This document shows positions 1 to 6,879 of a stretch of DNA of 10,709 nucleotides, piece by piece; position 1 is the first letter of the stretch, and each line of letters starts with the position of its first letter. Position numbers and translations under genes: made by a program. Source of the stretch: JADHUC01 sp964617665 (GTDB lineage Bacteria; Planctomycetota; Planctomycetia; Pirellulales; Pirellulaceae); NCBI GenBank assembly GCA_964617665.1, contig CAZUAH010000485.1, positions 1 through 10,709 on the forward strand, in the 5' to 3' direction. Below the pieces are notes generated by a model, which was not told where the DNA came from, did not search any database, and saw only the letters and a list, made by a program, of their open reading frames with translations.

Positions 1-96
1 GGCGATTTTGGATCCGGCTTGGCCGTTTTTGACATCATGCAACTCTCGAAGCACAGGTCGGAAAAGGCCGTGTTTGACGACTCTCGTCGTGGCTGA
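1..96 (+). CDS. Possible 3' end of a gene entering from the left (unidentified)
   Basis: Frame 1 is open from the first base to a TGA at 94-96, giving 31 residues that include GSGLAVFDIM and end in DDSRRG. About two thirds of third codon positions are G or C, as in the real genes of this window. I recognise no domain. A second frame is also open through this stretch, so the reading is not certain. A weak 5-bp hairpin (AGGTG/CACCT, 103-116) lies just after the stop. The piece could equally be non-coding. Confidence 0.28.
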   Translation, partial: GDFGSGLAVFDIMQLSKHRSEKAVFDDSRRG

Positions 97-137
97 ACTT
101 GCAGGTGCGATCACCTTTCAGAACGCGTGTCGAAATG

Positions 138-224
138 TGAGCCGTAGGCGCTAGCCTCGGGCGTGGACGCGCCAAACGTCGGGGGAACGGAGCCCGGCTA
201 GCGCCCGCTAGCGCCGTCGGCTCA
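138..224. repeat. GC-rich imperfect palindrome, planctomycete-type intergenic repeat
   Basis: The left arm (138-162, starting TGAGCCGTAGGCGCTAGC) is complementary to the right arm (192-224, ending GCTAGCGCCGTCGGCTCA). The right arm carries a second copy of a GCGCTAGC-like unit, so the pairing is perfect only after allowing a 10-base insertion. The centre is about 29 bases. Similar TGAGCC...GGCTCA palindromes are, to my recollection, scattered between genes in Rhodopirellula-like genomes. I see no coding in it. It could form a large RNA or DNA hairpin, act as a transcription boundary, or be a mobilised REP-like element. Confidence 0.7.
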
Positions 225-316
225 CGAACTTGATGCTCGCCCATTCGACAACACATTCTCGGCCCTGATTTGACGATATGTGGAAGCACGACCTGCGTCA
301 AGAATCCGTCACGAAT

Positions 317-420
317 CGGTTTCAAAACCGGGAGGGCGAGGCTCCCGCAGAGCCGAAACAACGAGAAGAAGCCGGCTCAGCAGGAGCTTCGCCCTCCCGA
401 GATTCACTTTTGAAACGGCT
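317..420. repeat. Second large palindrome with GGGAGGGCGAAGCTCC-type arms
   Basis: The left arm starts CGGTTTCAAAAC (from 317) and continues CGGGAGGGCGAGGCTCCCGC to AGCCG at 355. The right arm (372-420) is its reverse complement with a few mismatches: CGGCTCAGCAGGAGCTTCGCC, CTCCCGAG, then TTTTGAAACGG. The arms differ by about six inserted bases near the outer ends. The middle is about 16 bases. The arms are unrelated in sequence to those at 138-224, so this is a second repeat family. It looks like the intergenic palindromes common in planctomycetes. Confidence 0.72.
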
Positions 421-748
421 TCATAGTCTCGTTTGACACACGACCTTTTCACGGCCGGGTGCGGCACAACGGATTGGCGATCAGAATAGCATCGCGAACA
501 AAGCGATCAGGAGTGGGAAATCCATCGTAGATGCTCCTTCTTGTTCGAGGTTGGGGTAGTGTTCACTCTTGGATACCCGGTTTGTGAAGCGATTTTGCGC
601 AGGCTTCGCGAAAAGCTTCGGCGTGGGAGCCCAAACCGACGGATCGATTGCCCGGGCAGACTACGGAGGAATGTCGGCGGGCCTTGCCAAGGCGTTTCAA
701 TTGTGGTTCTATTGCGATTCAGACAATCTCGATACAAGGAACTCAATC
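421..748. other. Gene-free stretch upstream of the Dabb gene
   Basis: No convincing gene is visible. Short open frames on both strands here have no recognisable domain and no strong ribosome binding site. The octamer GCGATCAG occurs twice, 24 bases apart, in 474-508. The promoter of the Dabb gene should lie at the right end, but I find no confident -35/-10 pair; TTGTGG (701) with GACAAT (722) has only a 15-base spacer. Confidence 0.4.
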
Positions 749-1069
749 ATGTTAGCTCACGCCGTGTATTTCACACTTCAGGATGATTCGGATGCCGCCA
801 AGAAACGGTTGGTCGACTCTTGCCACGAGCATTTATCTGGCCATGACGGGACAGCCTTCTACGCCGCAGGCGCTCTGGAGCCGAATTTGGATCGACCAGT
901 GAACGATCATGACTTTGACGTTTCGCTATACGTCGTTTTCATCGACCGCGCGGCCCACGATGCCTACCAGCAGAGTCCTCGCCACCTGCAGTTCATCGAA
1001 GAGAACAAGTCCAACTGGAAACAAGTCCGAGTTTTCGACTCGAACGTAGCGGCTGCCCCGTCGTCATGA
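749..1069 (+). CDS. Dabb (stress-responsive A/B barrel) domain protein
   Basis: A cytoplasmic protein of 106 residues made of a single Dabb domain, a ferredoxin-like alpha+beta barrel that forms dimers. The start MLAHAVYFTL is the typical first strand of the family, and the block DHDFDVSLYVVFIDRAAHDAYQQSPRHLQFIEEN (split across residues 53-86) is characteristic of it. Members range from plant stress proteins to enzymes such as olivetolic acid cyclase, but most bacterial one-domain copies have no proven role, so no reaction is assigned. The frame is open upstream to 569. I chose the ATG at 749 because AAGGA lies 8 bases before it and because the domain begins there. The C-terminal tail after VRVFDS is short and Ala/Ser-rich. 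It is followed by repeats rather than a coupled gene, so it is probably transcribed alone. Confidence 0.9.
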   Translation: MLAHAVYFTLQDDSDAAKKRLVDSCHEHLSGHDGTAFYAAGALEPNLDRPVNDHDFDVSLYVVFIDRAAHDAYQQSPRHLQFIEENKSNWKQVRVFDSNVAAAPSS

Positions 1070-1097
1070 CACTGCCGATTCGTGACCGAGTGTGGCG

Positions 1098-1158
1098 GGG
1101 GTTGAGCGTAGCGGAACCCCAGAAATCAACGATCTAGGGGCTCATTTCGTTCGACCCC
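1098..1158. repeat. Two adjacent GGGG...CCCC hairpins between genes
   Basis: The first hairpin pairs GGGGTT (1098-1103) with AACCCC (1115-1120) around an 11-base loop containing GCGTAGCGG. The second pairs GGGG (1137-1140) with CCCC (1155-1158) around a loop containing TTTCGTTCGA. They have the same style and lie 16 bases apart. They follow the Dabb gene and precede the DUF1593 gene. There is no T-run, so they are not classical intrinsic terminators; they look like short repeat units of the kind seen between planctomycete genes. Confidence 0.5.
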
Positions 1159-1210
1159 AGGCACTCCACGTGAGTATTGAAACTGCTTCATGCCATGGGG
1201 AAAGAAAACC

Positions 1211-2188
1211 ATGCGTTTGTTGCCGCGATTACTTCTCTTGATTGTACTTCTCCAGGTGACGATGTGCGCTCGTGCGAGCAACGTGTCGGGTGGGGCGTTG
1301 GACAGCGAGCGGCCGCGCGTTATTGTCTCGACCGACATCGGTGGCTCCGATCCCGATGACTTTCAGTCCATGGTTCACCTGCTGATGTACGCCGATGTGC
1401 TTGACATCGAAGGCCTGATATCCTCGCCCCCGAAAGCAGGCCGTGCGGCCGATATTCACGCGTGCCTGGACACGTACGCTGAAGATTATGCTCGATTGAA
1501 ACGTGTATCGGCTGCATTCCCGTCGCCCCATACGCTTCGAGGTGTGGTACGACAGGGCGCAACCCACGCGGCGCCGGAACAGGGATTCTCCGAGCCCACC
1601 GAAGGCTCACGATGGATCATTCAGCGTGCGAAGCACAACGACAATCGACCTCTGTGGGTGTTGGTATGGGGTTCGATTACGGACGTTGCCCAAGCTGTGC
1701 ACGACGATCCTAGTATCAACAAAGAGTTGCGAGTTTACTCTATCGGCTCGTGGAACACGGGACAGGATCGGGCAGCTCGCCACTACCTCTTCGAGAAGCA
1801 TCGCGATTTGTGGTGGATCGAATCCGACACTACCTTCCGAGGCATGTACATGGGCGGCATTCACGATGGCGACCTAGGCAACCGCACTTTTGTCGATCAG
1901 CACGTCAGAGGTCATGGGGCATTGGGCGACCTGTTCTACAAGAAGAAGCGCGATATCAAAATGGGCGATACGCCGAGTGTCCTCTTTCTGCTGCGCGGAA
2001 ACCTGAACGACCCAAGCAAGCCAAGCTGGGGCGGCTCGTACGTCAAGACCGGCCATGGCACGAACTACTGGCATGATGACCCGGACTTGAAGAATCGCGA
2101 CGCAGGACGAAACGGCGCCAAGACGGTCAACCGCTGGCGCGAAGACTATCTCCGAGACTGGCAGAAGCGGATGGATTGGCTGAGATGA
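1211..2188 (+). CDS. Exported DUF1593 / Sde182-like nucleoside-hydrolase-fold protein
   Basis: A protein of 325 residues. A signal peptide is visible (MRLLPRLLLLIVLLQVTMCARAS), with likely cleavage near residues 20-23; the cysteine there is not in a proper lipobox. The mature part is DUF1593 (PF07632), related to nucleoside hydrolases and to the N-terminal domain of cellulose-binding Sde182. Family signatures are RVIVSTDIGGSDPDDFQSMV (36-55), which contains the acidic Asp cluster (D42, D47, D49, D50) equivalent to the metal/ribose-binding loop, LWVLVWGSITDVAQAV (148-163), RVYSIGSWN (174-182), GDTPSVLFLL (252-261) and PSWGGSYV (271-278). The family is exported and found in polysaccharide-degrading bacteria, but its substrate is not established. 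The frame opens at an ATG at 1190; I prefer the ATG at 1211 because the signal peptide begins there and GGGGAAAG (1197-1204) precedes it. The Sde182 C-terminal immunoglobulin-like domain is absent, as in many short family members. Confidence 0.88.
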   Translation: MRLLPRLLLLIVLLQVTMCARASNVSGGALDSERPRVIVSTDIGGSDPDDFQSMVHLLMYADVLDIEGLISSPPKAGRAADIHACLDTYAEDYARLKRVSAAFPSPHTLRGVVRQGATHAAPEQGFSEPTEGSRWIIQRAKHNDNRPLWVLVWGSITDVAQAVHDDPSINKELRVYSIGSWNTGQDRAARHYLFEKHRDLWWIESDTTFRGMYMGGIHDGDLGNRTFVDQHVRGHGALGDLFYKKKRDIKMGDTPSVLFLLRGNLNDPSKPSWGGSYVKTGHGTNYWHDDPDLKNRDAGRNGAKTVNRWREDYLRDWQKRMDWLR

Positions 2189-2279
2189 AACGGGCCCGAT
2201 CGTAGCGATTCGAATTGACAAAGACTACGCTGCGGGACCGGTGGTTGTAAAGGGCGCCGTTCGATTGCCAGGGAGAACC

Positions 2280-2348
2280 ATGATGCGTACCATCGTGGCT
2301 ATTTCGTGGCCACGTCTCCGGCGTGCTAAAGACTCTGTTGGGAACTAA
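2280..2348 (+). CDS. Candidate 22-codon leader ORF before the DUF4832 gene
   Basis: ATGATG (2280-2285) follows GGGAG (2271-2275), and the frame runs 22 codons to a TAA at 2346-2348, two bases before the ATG of the next gene. The peptide begins MMRTIVAISWPRLRRAK and resembles no family I know. The GGGAA that should serve the downstream gene (about 2339-2344) lies inside the end of this ORF. That arrangement would couple translation of the two, or hide the downstream site. The ORF is too short to show codon bias, so it may be chance. Confidence 0.35.
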   Translation: MMRTIVAISWPRLRRAKDSVGN

Positions 2349-2350
2349 CA

Positions 2351-3862
2351 ATGACCACGTCCAAACTGTTTCTTTTAGTTCTGGTTTGTGGGGCCTCTCT
2401 TGAAACCGCACCCTATGCGGCCGAGCCGGAGACTGCTCTGCAAGCGACTGTCTTTGATTTTTCGCGGCATTGGGACGCGTCGATACCGCTGGCCAATCCT
2501 CACAAAGGCTGGTATCACCATTTTCCCGACAATCACCCGGGCAAGTATGTGATTGCGAAGGATGCCGACCTGTTGGACTTCCCTGGCATGGACCATCTGT
2601 ACATTCGCCTGGCGTGGTCCTATCTGGAGCCTCAAGAGGGCGACTTTCACTGGGAAGTGATCGACCGATCGATCAACAAATGGGTGGCTTATGGGTTGGG
2701 AATCTCGTTCCGCATCAGCTGCAAAGAGACCAGCACGGATCGCATCGAGCAACAGTTCGCGACGCCCAAGTGGGTGATGGAGGCGGGCGCCAAGGGCGGC
2801 TACTACAGAAAGGGTCAGCAGACCGGCCCGGACGGTCCTTGGGAGCCCGTGTTCGATGATCCCGTCTTCATGGACAAACTGGAGAGCTTTCTGAAGGCGT
2901 TCGCCGCGCGTTACGACGGCAAGCCCTGGCTACGGTACGTCGATATTGGCAGTATCGGTGATTGGGGCGAAGGCCATACGTCGTCGGGCAGCCGGCTCAA
3001 GTACGGCTTCGATCAGCGCCGACCTCATGTCGATCTGCACTGCAAATACTTTCAGAAGACCCAATTGGTCATATCCGACGATTTTGTGTATTCGCTAACC
3101 GACCAGGATGAACGCCAGCGGATGCACCAATACATCATGGATCGGGAGATCGCTTATCGAGACGACAGCATCTTGGTGGACTACTACGTCCGGGCCTACA
3201 GCGACACCTGGACCGTCCGTAGTCCAGCGTTCTTTGCAGATACATGGCGAAGGACGCCTCAAGTTCTCGAACTGCAGCACTATGGCGCAGTGAAAAGGGA
3301 TGGCAATTGGATCGTCCAGCCCGGTTCCTCCGCGGCCCGGCATGGGGACGGTAATAGCGGGCCCGATTACTTTCGTGGAGCTTTGGACCTTTTACACGCA
3401 ACGTACATCGGCTATCACGGCGACGCACGAGAGTGGTTGGACGACAATCCAGAAGTGACCGTCGAACTGCTGAACCGCTGCGGATACTGGTATTTCCCAC
3501 ATCGCGTGATGTTGCCGGAGGATTTGAGTAAATCCGACAACGCCACAATCGGCATCACGTGGGAGAATCGCGGCGTCGCCCCAGCGTACCATCCATACCA
3601 ACTACTGTTGCGTCTCAAAGGGCCGGAGACTCAGACGATAACGGTCGACGCTCGTAACATGCGCTGGATGCCCTGCAAGTCAAATACCACCTACACGGAG
3701 ACCTACAGGGTGCCGCAATTGGCGAACCTGAAACCCGGCAAGTACGATCTGGCGATGAAACTCTACTGTCCCAACGGAAGACGTCCCGTCCTTTTGGCAC
3801 TTGAATCGAAACTGAAGGACAAGGACGACTTCTACACCATCGGATCGTTCGAAATCCGATGA
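2351..3862 (+). CDS. Exported DUF4832 protein with glycosidase-like TIM barrel
   Basis: A protein of 503 residues with a signal peptide (MTTSKLFLLVLVCGASLETAPYAA, cleavage about residue 24). The first two thirds resemble a glycoside-hydrolase-type (beta/alpha)8 barrel: NPHKGWYHHF (49-58), the strand HLYIRLAWSYLEPQEGDFHW (82-101), the strand LGISFRISC (116-124), YVDIGSIGDWGEGH (196-209), ILVDYYVRAY (274-283) and LELQHYG (306-312). E207 in WGEGH and E307 lie where retaining enzymes of clan A keep their acid/base and nucleophile, but this is inference. The C-terminal part (about 365-503) is DUF4832, a beta-sandwich with TVELLNRCGYWYFPHRVMLP and IGITWENRGVAPAYHPYQLLLRL split across 370-422. The likely role is polysaccharide or glycoconjugate hydrolysis outside the cytoplasm. 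GGGAA about 7 bases before the ATG supports the start. The gap of 162 bases from the DUF1593 gene is compatible with co-transcription. Confidence 0.85.
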   Translation: MTTSKLFLLVLVCGASLETAPYAAEPETALQATVFDFSRHWDASIPLANPHKGWYHHFPDNHPGKYVIAKDADLLDFPGMDHLYIRLAWSYLEPQEGDFHWEVIDRSINKWVAYGLGISFRISCKETSTDRIEQQFATPKWVMEAGAKGGYYRKGQQTGPDGPWEPVFDDPVFMDKLESFLKAFAARYDGKPWLRYVDIGSIGDWGEGHTSSGSRLKYGFDQRRPHVDLHCKYFQKTQLVISDDFVYSLTDQDERQRMHQYIMDREIAYRDDSILVDYYVRAYSDTWTVRSPAFFADTWRRTPQVLELQHYGAVKRDGNWIVQPGSSAARHGDGNSGPDYFRGALDLLHATYIGYHGDAREWLDDNPEVTVELLNRCGYWYFPHRVMLPEDLSKSDNATIGITWENRGVAPAYHPYQLLLRLKGPETQTITVDARNMRWMPCKSNTTYTETYRVPQLANLKPGKYDLAMKLYCPNGRRPVLLALESKLKDKDDFYTIGSFEIR

Positions 3863-3879
3863 TGGCCGTCACCATGGTT

Positions 3880-3915
3880 CACATCGAGGCATGCAGGTGA
3901 CAGCCCCTCGATGTG
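3880..3915. promoter_or_regulatory. 10-bp perfect stem-loop after the DUF4832 gene
   Basis: CACATCGAGG (3880-3889) is the exact reverse complement of CCTCGATGTG (3906-3915), with a 16-base loop. It starts 17 bases after the stop codon of the DUF4832 gene. No T-run follows on either strand, so it is not a standard intrinsic terminator. It could be a factor-dependent terminator element, an mRNA-stabilising 3' hairpin or an operator for the PQQ-like gene. Confidence 0.5.
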
Positions 3916-4022
3916 GCGTCTCCCAATGCGGCGTCTCGTCCGGTACACTCCGACTTGGCCTTTTGATCTTCGCATGACGACCGTACCAGATTCACACACC
4001 CAACTGCTCATTCCTGCCAAAC

Positions 4023-5312
4023 ATGAACCTACACCGATTTCAAACCGTGATTCTCGTCTTACTCTTCGCAAACGCCGTTACCACTGCGGCCGCACAGTCG
4101 GACTGGCCTCGATGGCGCGGGCCGCAGGATACTGGCAGTACGGAGACCGGCACTTATCCTGTGCAGTTCGACGAGAGCACTACGCAATGGCGACTTCCAT
4201 TGCCGGGCAAAGGCTGTTCCACACCGATTGTGCTGAACCGAACCATTTACCTTACGGCGCCGGTAGACGGTAAGGACGCGTTACTCTCCATCGACTGGTC
4301 TGGAGACCGGCAGTGGAGCGCGACGTTTGGCCCCGAGAAACCGGGGAAGCATCGTAATGGCTCTGGATGCAACGCGTCCCCTGTCACCGATGGCAGCGCA
4401 GTATTCGTGTACTTCAAGAGCGGCACATTGGCTGCCGTTGAATTGGATGGCACAATTCGATGGCAAACGAATCTTGTCCAACGATTCGGGAAGGACGATC
4501 GGTTCTGGGACCATGGCACTTCTCCGGTGCTGACAGAGAAGTATGTCGTTATGGCCCGTATGCACGCTGGCGATTCGTGGATCGCCGCCTTTGACAAGGC
4601 CACCGGAGATTTGGCATGGAAAGTCGCCCGTAACTACTCCGTTCCTGTGGAAGCCGATCAGTGTTACACCACGCCGCTTGTGGTTCAGCATGACGGCAAG
4701 GAGGCCGTGCTGGTCTGGGGCACGCAGCATCTTACCATTCACGACGCGACGGACGGAAAGGCCTATTGGTCGTGTGGCAACTTCAACCCAGATTCCAACA
4801 AACTGTGGCCAGCAATCGTGACGCCGGTAATCGTTGGCGAGACGGCCGTGGTTTGTTTTGGGCGCAACGATCGAGGCAAGCCGAGACTCCATGGAATTCG
4901 GCTTGACGGCCGCGGCGACGTAACCACGTCGAATCGCGTTTGGTCCCGCGACGACGTTGGTGCGTTTGTACCGACACCAGCGGTATGCGAGGGTCGCGTG
5001 TATCTGGTCCGCGATCGCGGAGAGGTCGAATGTATCGATCCCGCCACCGGCCGGACGATTTGGAGCGATGCTTTTCCCAAAGGCCGAGCCTCCTTCTACG
5101 CATCGCCGACGATCGCTGGCGGCAACCTTTACGCACCCCGCGAGGACGGCGTCGTCTTCGTGGCTTCGGTAACGAACGGTCGTTTCCAACTACTAGCGGA
5201 AAACGACATGGACGAGTCGGTCATCGCCTCGCCTGTGCCGGTGTTGAATCATATCTTCATTCGCGGGGAAGATCATCTGTTCTGCCTGGGGACGCCAGTG
5301 GCTGCAGACTGA
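4023..5312 (+). CDS. Exported PQQ-like beta-propeller protein
   Basis: A protein of 429 residues. The signal peptide is MNLHRFQTVILVLLFANAVTTAAA, with cleavage after A24 giving the mature start QSDWPRWRGPQDTG. The (S)DWPxWRGP opening followed by an eight-bladed propeller of WD40/PQQ-type blades is a hallmark of a large planctomycete family usually named outer membrane protein assembly factor BamB-like or PQQ-binding-like. Blade motifs recur: CSTPIVLNRTIYLTAP, ASPVTDGSAVFVYFKSGTLAAV, TSPVLTEKYVV, TTPLVV, VTPVIVGETAVV, PTPAVCEGRVYLVRDRGEV, ASPTIAGGNLYAPREDGVV and ASPVPVLNHIFIR. PQQ is not known to be bound by this family, and no dehydrogenase active site is visible; a scaffold or sensor role is as likely as an enzymatic one. 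No clear Shine-Dalgarno precedes the ATG; the start rests on the signal peptide. It is the last gene of the plus-strand run and converges with the decayed acetyltransferase gene. Confidence 0.88.
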   Translation: MNLHRFQTVILVLLFANAVTTAAAQSDWPRWRGPQDTGSTETGTYPVQFDESTTQWRLPLPGKGCSTPIVLNRTIYLTAPVDGKDALLSIDWSGDRQWSATFGPEKPGKHRNGSGCNASPVTDGSAVFVYFKSGTLAAVELDGTIRWQTNLVQRFGKDDRFWDHGTSPVLTEKYVVMARMHAGDSWIAAFDKATGDLAWKVARNYSVPVEADQCYTTPLVVQHDGKEAVLVWGTQHLTIHDATDGKAYWSCGNFNPDSNKLWPAIVTPVIVGETAVVCFGRNDRGKPRLHGIRLDGRGDVTTSNRVWSRDDVGAFVPTPAVCEGRVYLVRDRGEVECIDPATGRTIWSDAFPKGRASFYASPTIAGGNLYAPREDGVVFVASVTNGRFQLLAENDMDESVIASPVPVLNHIFIRGEDHLFCLGTPVAAD

Positions 5313-5387
5313 GGACTGGTTTCCGTGAAGGCCGCCGTCCGACCTTTCGGAGACAGGTTTCCCTACCCCAGTATCGTCCGCTCCAAC

Positions 5388-6164
5388 TCAACTCGATAAC
5401 TCGGCGATGCGCTGGGGGAGGTCTTTCTTCAGGAGGTAGTGGTAGCTCAGTAGCTTACCTTCGTACACGACGCCGAACACTCCGTAAGGCGTTGGCGACT
5501 GCTTGCGGACCTCTTGGGCCCGAGTTAGCTCGACCACACGGCTGCCGATGCCCAGCGCCGTCGCACCTTCGAGCAGCATGTTGGTCGCGTCGACGATGTA
5601 CGGACATTGGTCCGTGCGAAAGACCGTCAGACCGCTGGGGTACTGCTGGCAACGCCGGGTCCAGTTCTTGGGGAACGTTGGCAGTGGCGTGCTGGAATCG
5701 AACCGTTTGACCAACAGGCTGAAATGGGGCGGCACTCGGTCAACGATCTCGAAGCCGTGTTTCAGCAGAAGGTCCTTGTCCGCAAGCCAAACGCCCGAAC
5801 TGGTCACCATTGCCACGCCGCGCGTCCCCGCCTGCCGAGCGTCTCGGATGCACTGATCCAGTAAATAGCTGCCGTGTCCTTGACGTTGGTTCTTCTTGCC
5901 GACAATTCATAGGCAATGGATCATCATGTACCCCTTGACCTTGTTCACCGCGCGCCAAGCATACTCGCCAGGGATGTACTCGATAAAACCTCGTTTGCCC
6001 CGCCGGATGATCTTGATCCGCATCCCTTCGGCCAGTCGCTGCCTGACCCACGCGAGTTTGCGTTGGTACCCCTCGGACTTTCGCTTGCTCATGTAACAGA
6101 AGAAGCCATCCCGATCCACCGTATCCAAGGTAACGTCGGTAAGTTCCAAATCATCGACAGACAT
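5388..6164 (-). pseudogene. YoaP-type GNAT acetyltransferase broken by one in-frame TGA
   Basis: Read from the ATG at 6164 down to the TGA at 5388-5390, one frame gives 258 codons of a GNAT N-acetyltransferase with a C-terminal YoaP-like domain. It is interrupted only by a TGA at 5909-5907 (codon 86). The N-terminal half begins MSVDDLELTDVTLDTVDRDG and ends YMMIHCL; after the stop the frame continues IVGKKNQRQGHGSYLLDQC, where RQGHG is the acetyl-CoA-binding motif A (R/QxxGxG/A). The C-terminal part contains VPPHFSLLVKRF and the YoaP-type block LTVFRTDQCPYIVDA. Relatives should have Trp (HCLWVVGK), so TGG to TGA is the likely change. Without readthrough the product is an 85-residue piece with no acetyl-CoA site. 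The next start candidate, a GTG at 5816, lies after motif A. GAGGAG (6176-6171) sits 6 bases before the ATG, a perfect ribosome binding site, so decay is recent, or this is a sequencing error. Confidence 0.85.
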
Positions 6165-6391
6165 ACCTTGCTCCTCGATTGTGATCGTCCAACACCATCC
6201 CGGCGATCACGGCGCTGTGCCGAGTTCGCAGTCAAGTGACAAGAGATTCGATAGGCGCCGCCAGACGTATCATACCGTAGAAAAAAATAGCGGTCTAAAC
6301 GGACTGGCCGACACCCGACTCACTTGCCCCGGAATGGACTACAACGCTCGTTGGTTACCCGGGGAACCACGCAGGATCGTCGCCGTCTTGT
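6165..6391. other. Gene-free gap between the two minus-strand relics
   Basis: Apart from the ribosome binding site of the acetyltransferase gene at 6171-6176, I see no gene, RNA or clear repeat. A seven-A tract at about 6281-6287 is the only notable composition feature. The acetyltransferase promoter must have been here, but I cannot point to it. Confidence 0.35.
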
Positions 6392-6802
6392 TTACCGCTT
6401 GACTTTGGTTTTGCCCCAGATGGACCAGCAGCAGGCGTTTCCTTCCTTGCCCGACTCGGTTAGCAATTCCAGAGTATCCACATTAGTCACGTCGACCAGG
6501 ATGTCGGCCGTTCTCGATCCAGAGAGCAGCAGCGAACGATAGCATTCCCGGCCATCCGCCATAATGATGAACACAGCCGATCCGGCACTGGCAGCGCCGT
6601 CCTGAAGGCCACCGGCGGCTGAAAGACAAGGATGCCATATGGATCCAGCAACTCTTCCATGACGCCTTGTCCGGCAACAACCGTTGAAACGCCCCGCAGG
6701 ATCAGCCAGAACGCGGCGGCATGCTGTTGGCGAGACGATTTTGGCAACTGTGGACTGCCAGCTACTGCCATGAACACTGGGTCGAGGCTCCGATACACGC
6801 AT
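6392..6802 (-). pseudogene. Remnant of an NPCBM-like carbohydrate-binding domain
   Basis: The frame runs from an ATG at 6802 to the TAA at 6394-6392 (136 codons), but only the last 72 residues (6610-6392) look like protein of a known kind. They start GLQDGAASAGSAVFIIMADG and continue RECYRSLLLSG, ILVDVTNVDTLELLTESG and CCWSIWG. This order (GxxDGA-G-VF-ADG-x-YRS, VDV-LEL, WG) matches the C-terminal half of NPCBM domains (PF08305), which bind carbohydrate and are normally about 145 residues. The preceding 64 residues are Arg- and Cys-rich and unlike the family, and an overlapping frame is equally open. There is no signal peptide or good ribosome binding site, and the terminator at 6831-6858 separates it from the gene upstream. 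It is most likely a decayed 3' fragment of a larger exported protein. Confidence 0.55.
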
Positions 6803-6830
6803 TTACCCAGGACTACACGAAGAACCAATG

Positions 6831-6858
6831 AAAAAGCCCCGAGGTTACCCTCGGGGCT
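6831..6858 (-). terminator. Intrinsic terminator of the small exported protein gene
   Basis: AGCCCCGAGG (6835-6844) pairs exactly with CCTCGGGGCT (6849-6858) around a 4-base loop. Read on the minus strand, the 10-bp GC-rich stem is followed by TTTTT (6835-6831). It lies 21 bases after the stop codon of the 103-residue exported protein gene (6880-7191), which it clearly terminates. Confidence 0.92.
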
Positions 6859-6879
6859 CAGGTCGACTTCGGTGCCGGT

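Noticed and set aside
103..116. Hairpin AGGTG/CACCT after the possible partial gene as a terminator
   Set aside because: A 5-bp stem with only three T after it is too weak to call.
35..361. 108-codon minus-strand frame through the first palindrome
   Set aside because: It crosses the repeat, is Arg/Pro-rich, has no domain and no ribosome binding site.
569..748. N-terminal extension of the Dabb protein by 60 codons
   Set aside because: The extension is unlike the family, the canonical Dabb start MLAHAVYFTL is at 749, and AAGGA precedes that ATG.
4281..5189. 302-codon open frame antisense to the PQQ-like gene
   Set aside because: It is fully inside the propeller gene, has no recognisable domain and no ribosome binding site, and its Arg- and Cys-rich content is typical of antisense readings of GC-rich genes.
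5338..5351. Hairpin TCCGA/TCGGA between the converging genes as a terminator
   Set aside because: Only a 5-bp stem with no T-run on either strand.
4940..5710. 256-codon plus-strand frame across the 3' end of the PQQ-like gene
   Set aside because: Very Arg-rich and without domain; it overlaps the propeller and the acetyltransferase relic, both of which have clear family motifs in their own frames.
5907..5909. Selenocysteine or reassigned UGA in the acetyltransferase
   Set aside because: Relatives are expected to have Trp, not Cys, at this place. Most genes in the window use TGA as their stop, and no selenocysteine insertion hairpin was recognised.
6487..6828. 113-codon minus-strand frame overlapping the NPCBM-like remnant
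   Set aside because: No recognisable domain; the NPCBM-like motifs are in the other frame. It might hold an eroded, frameshifted upstream part, but I cannot align it to the family.
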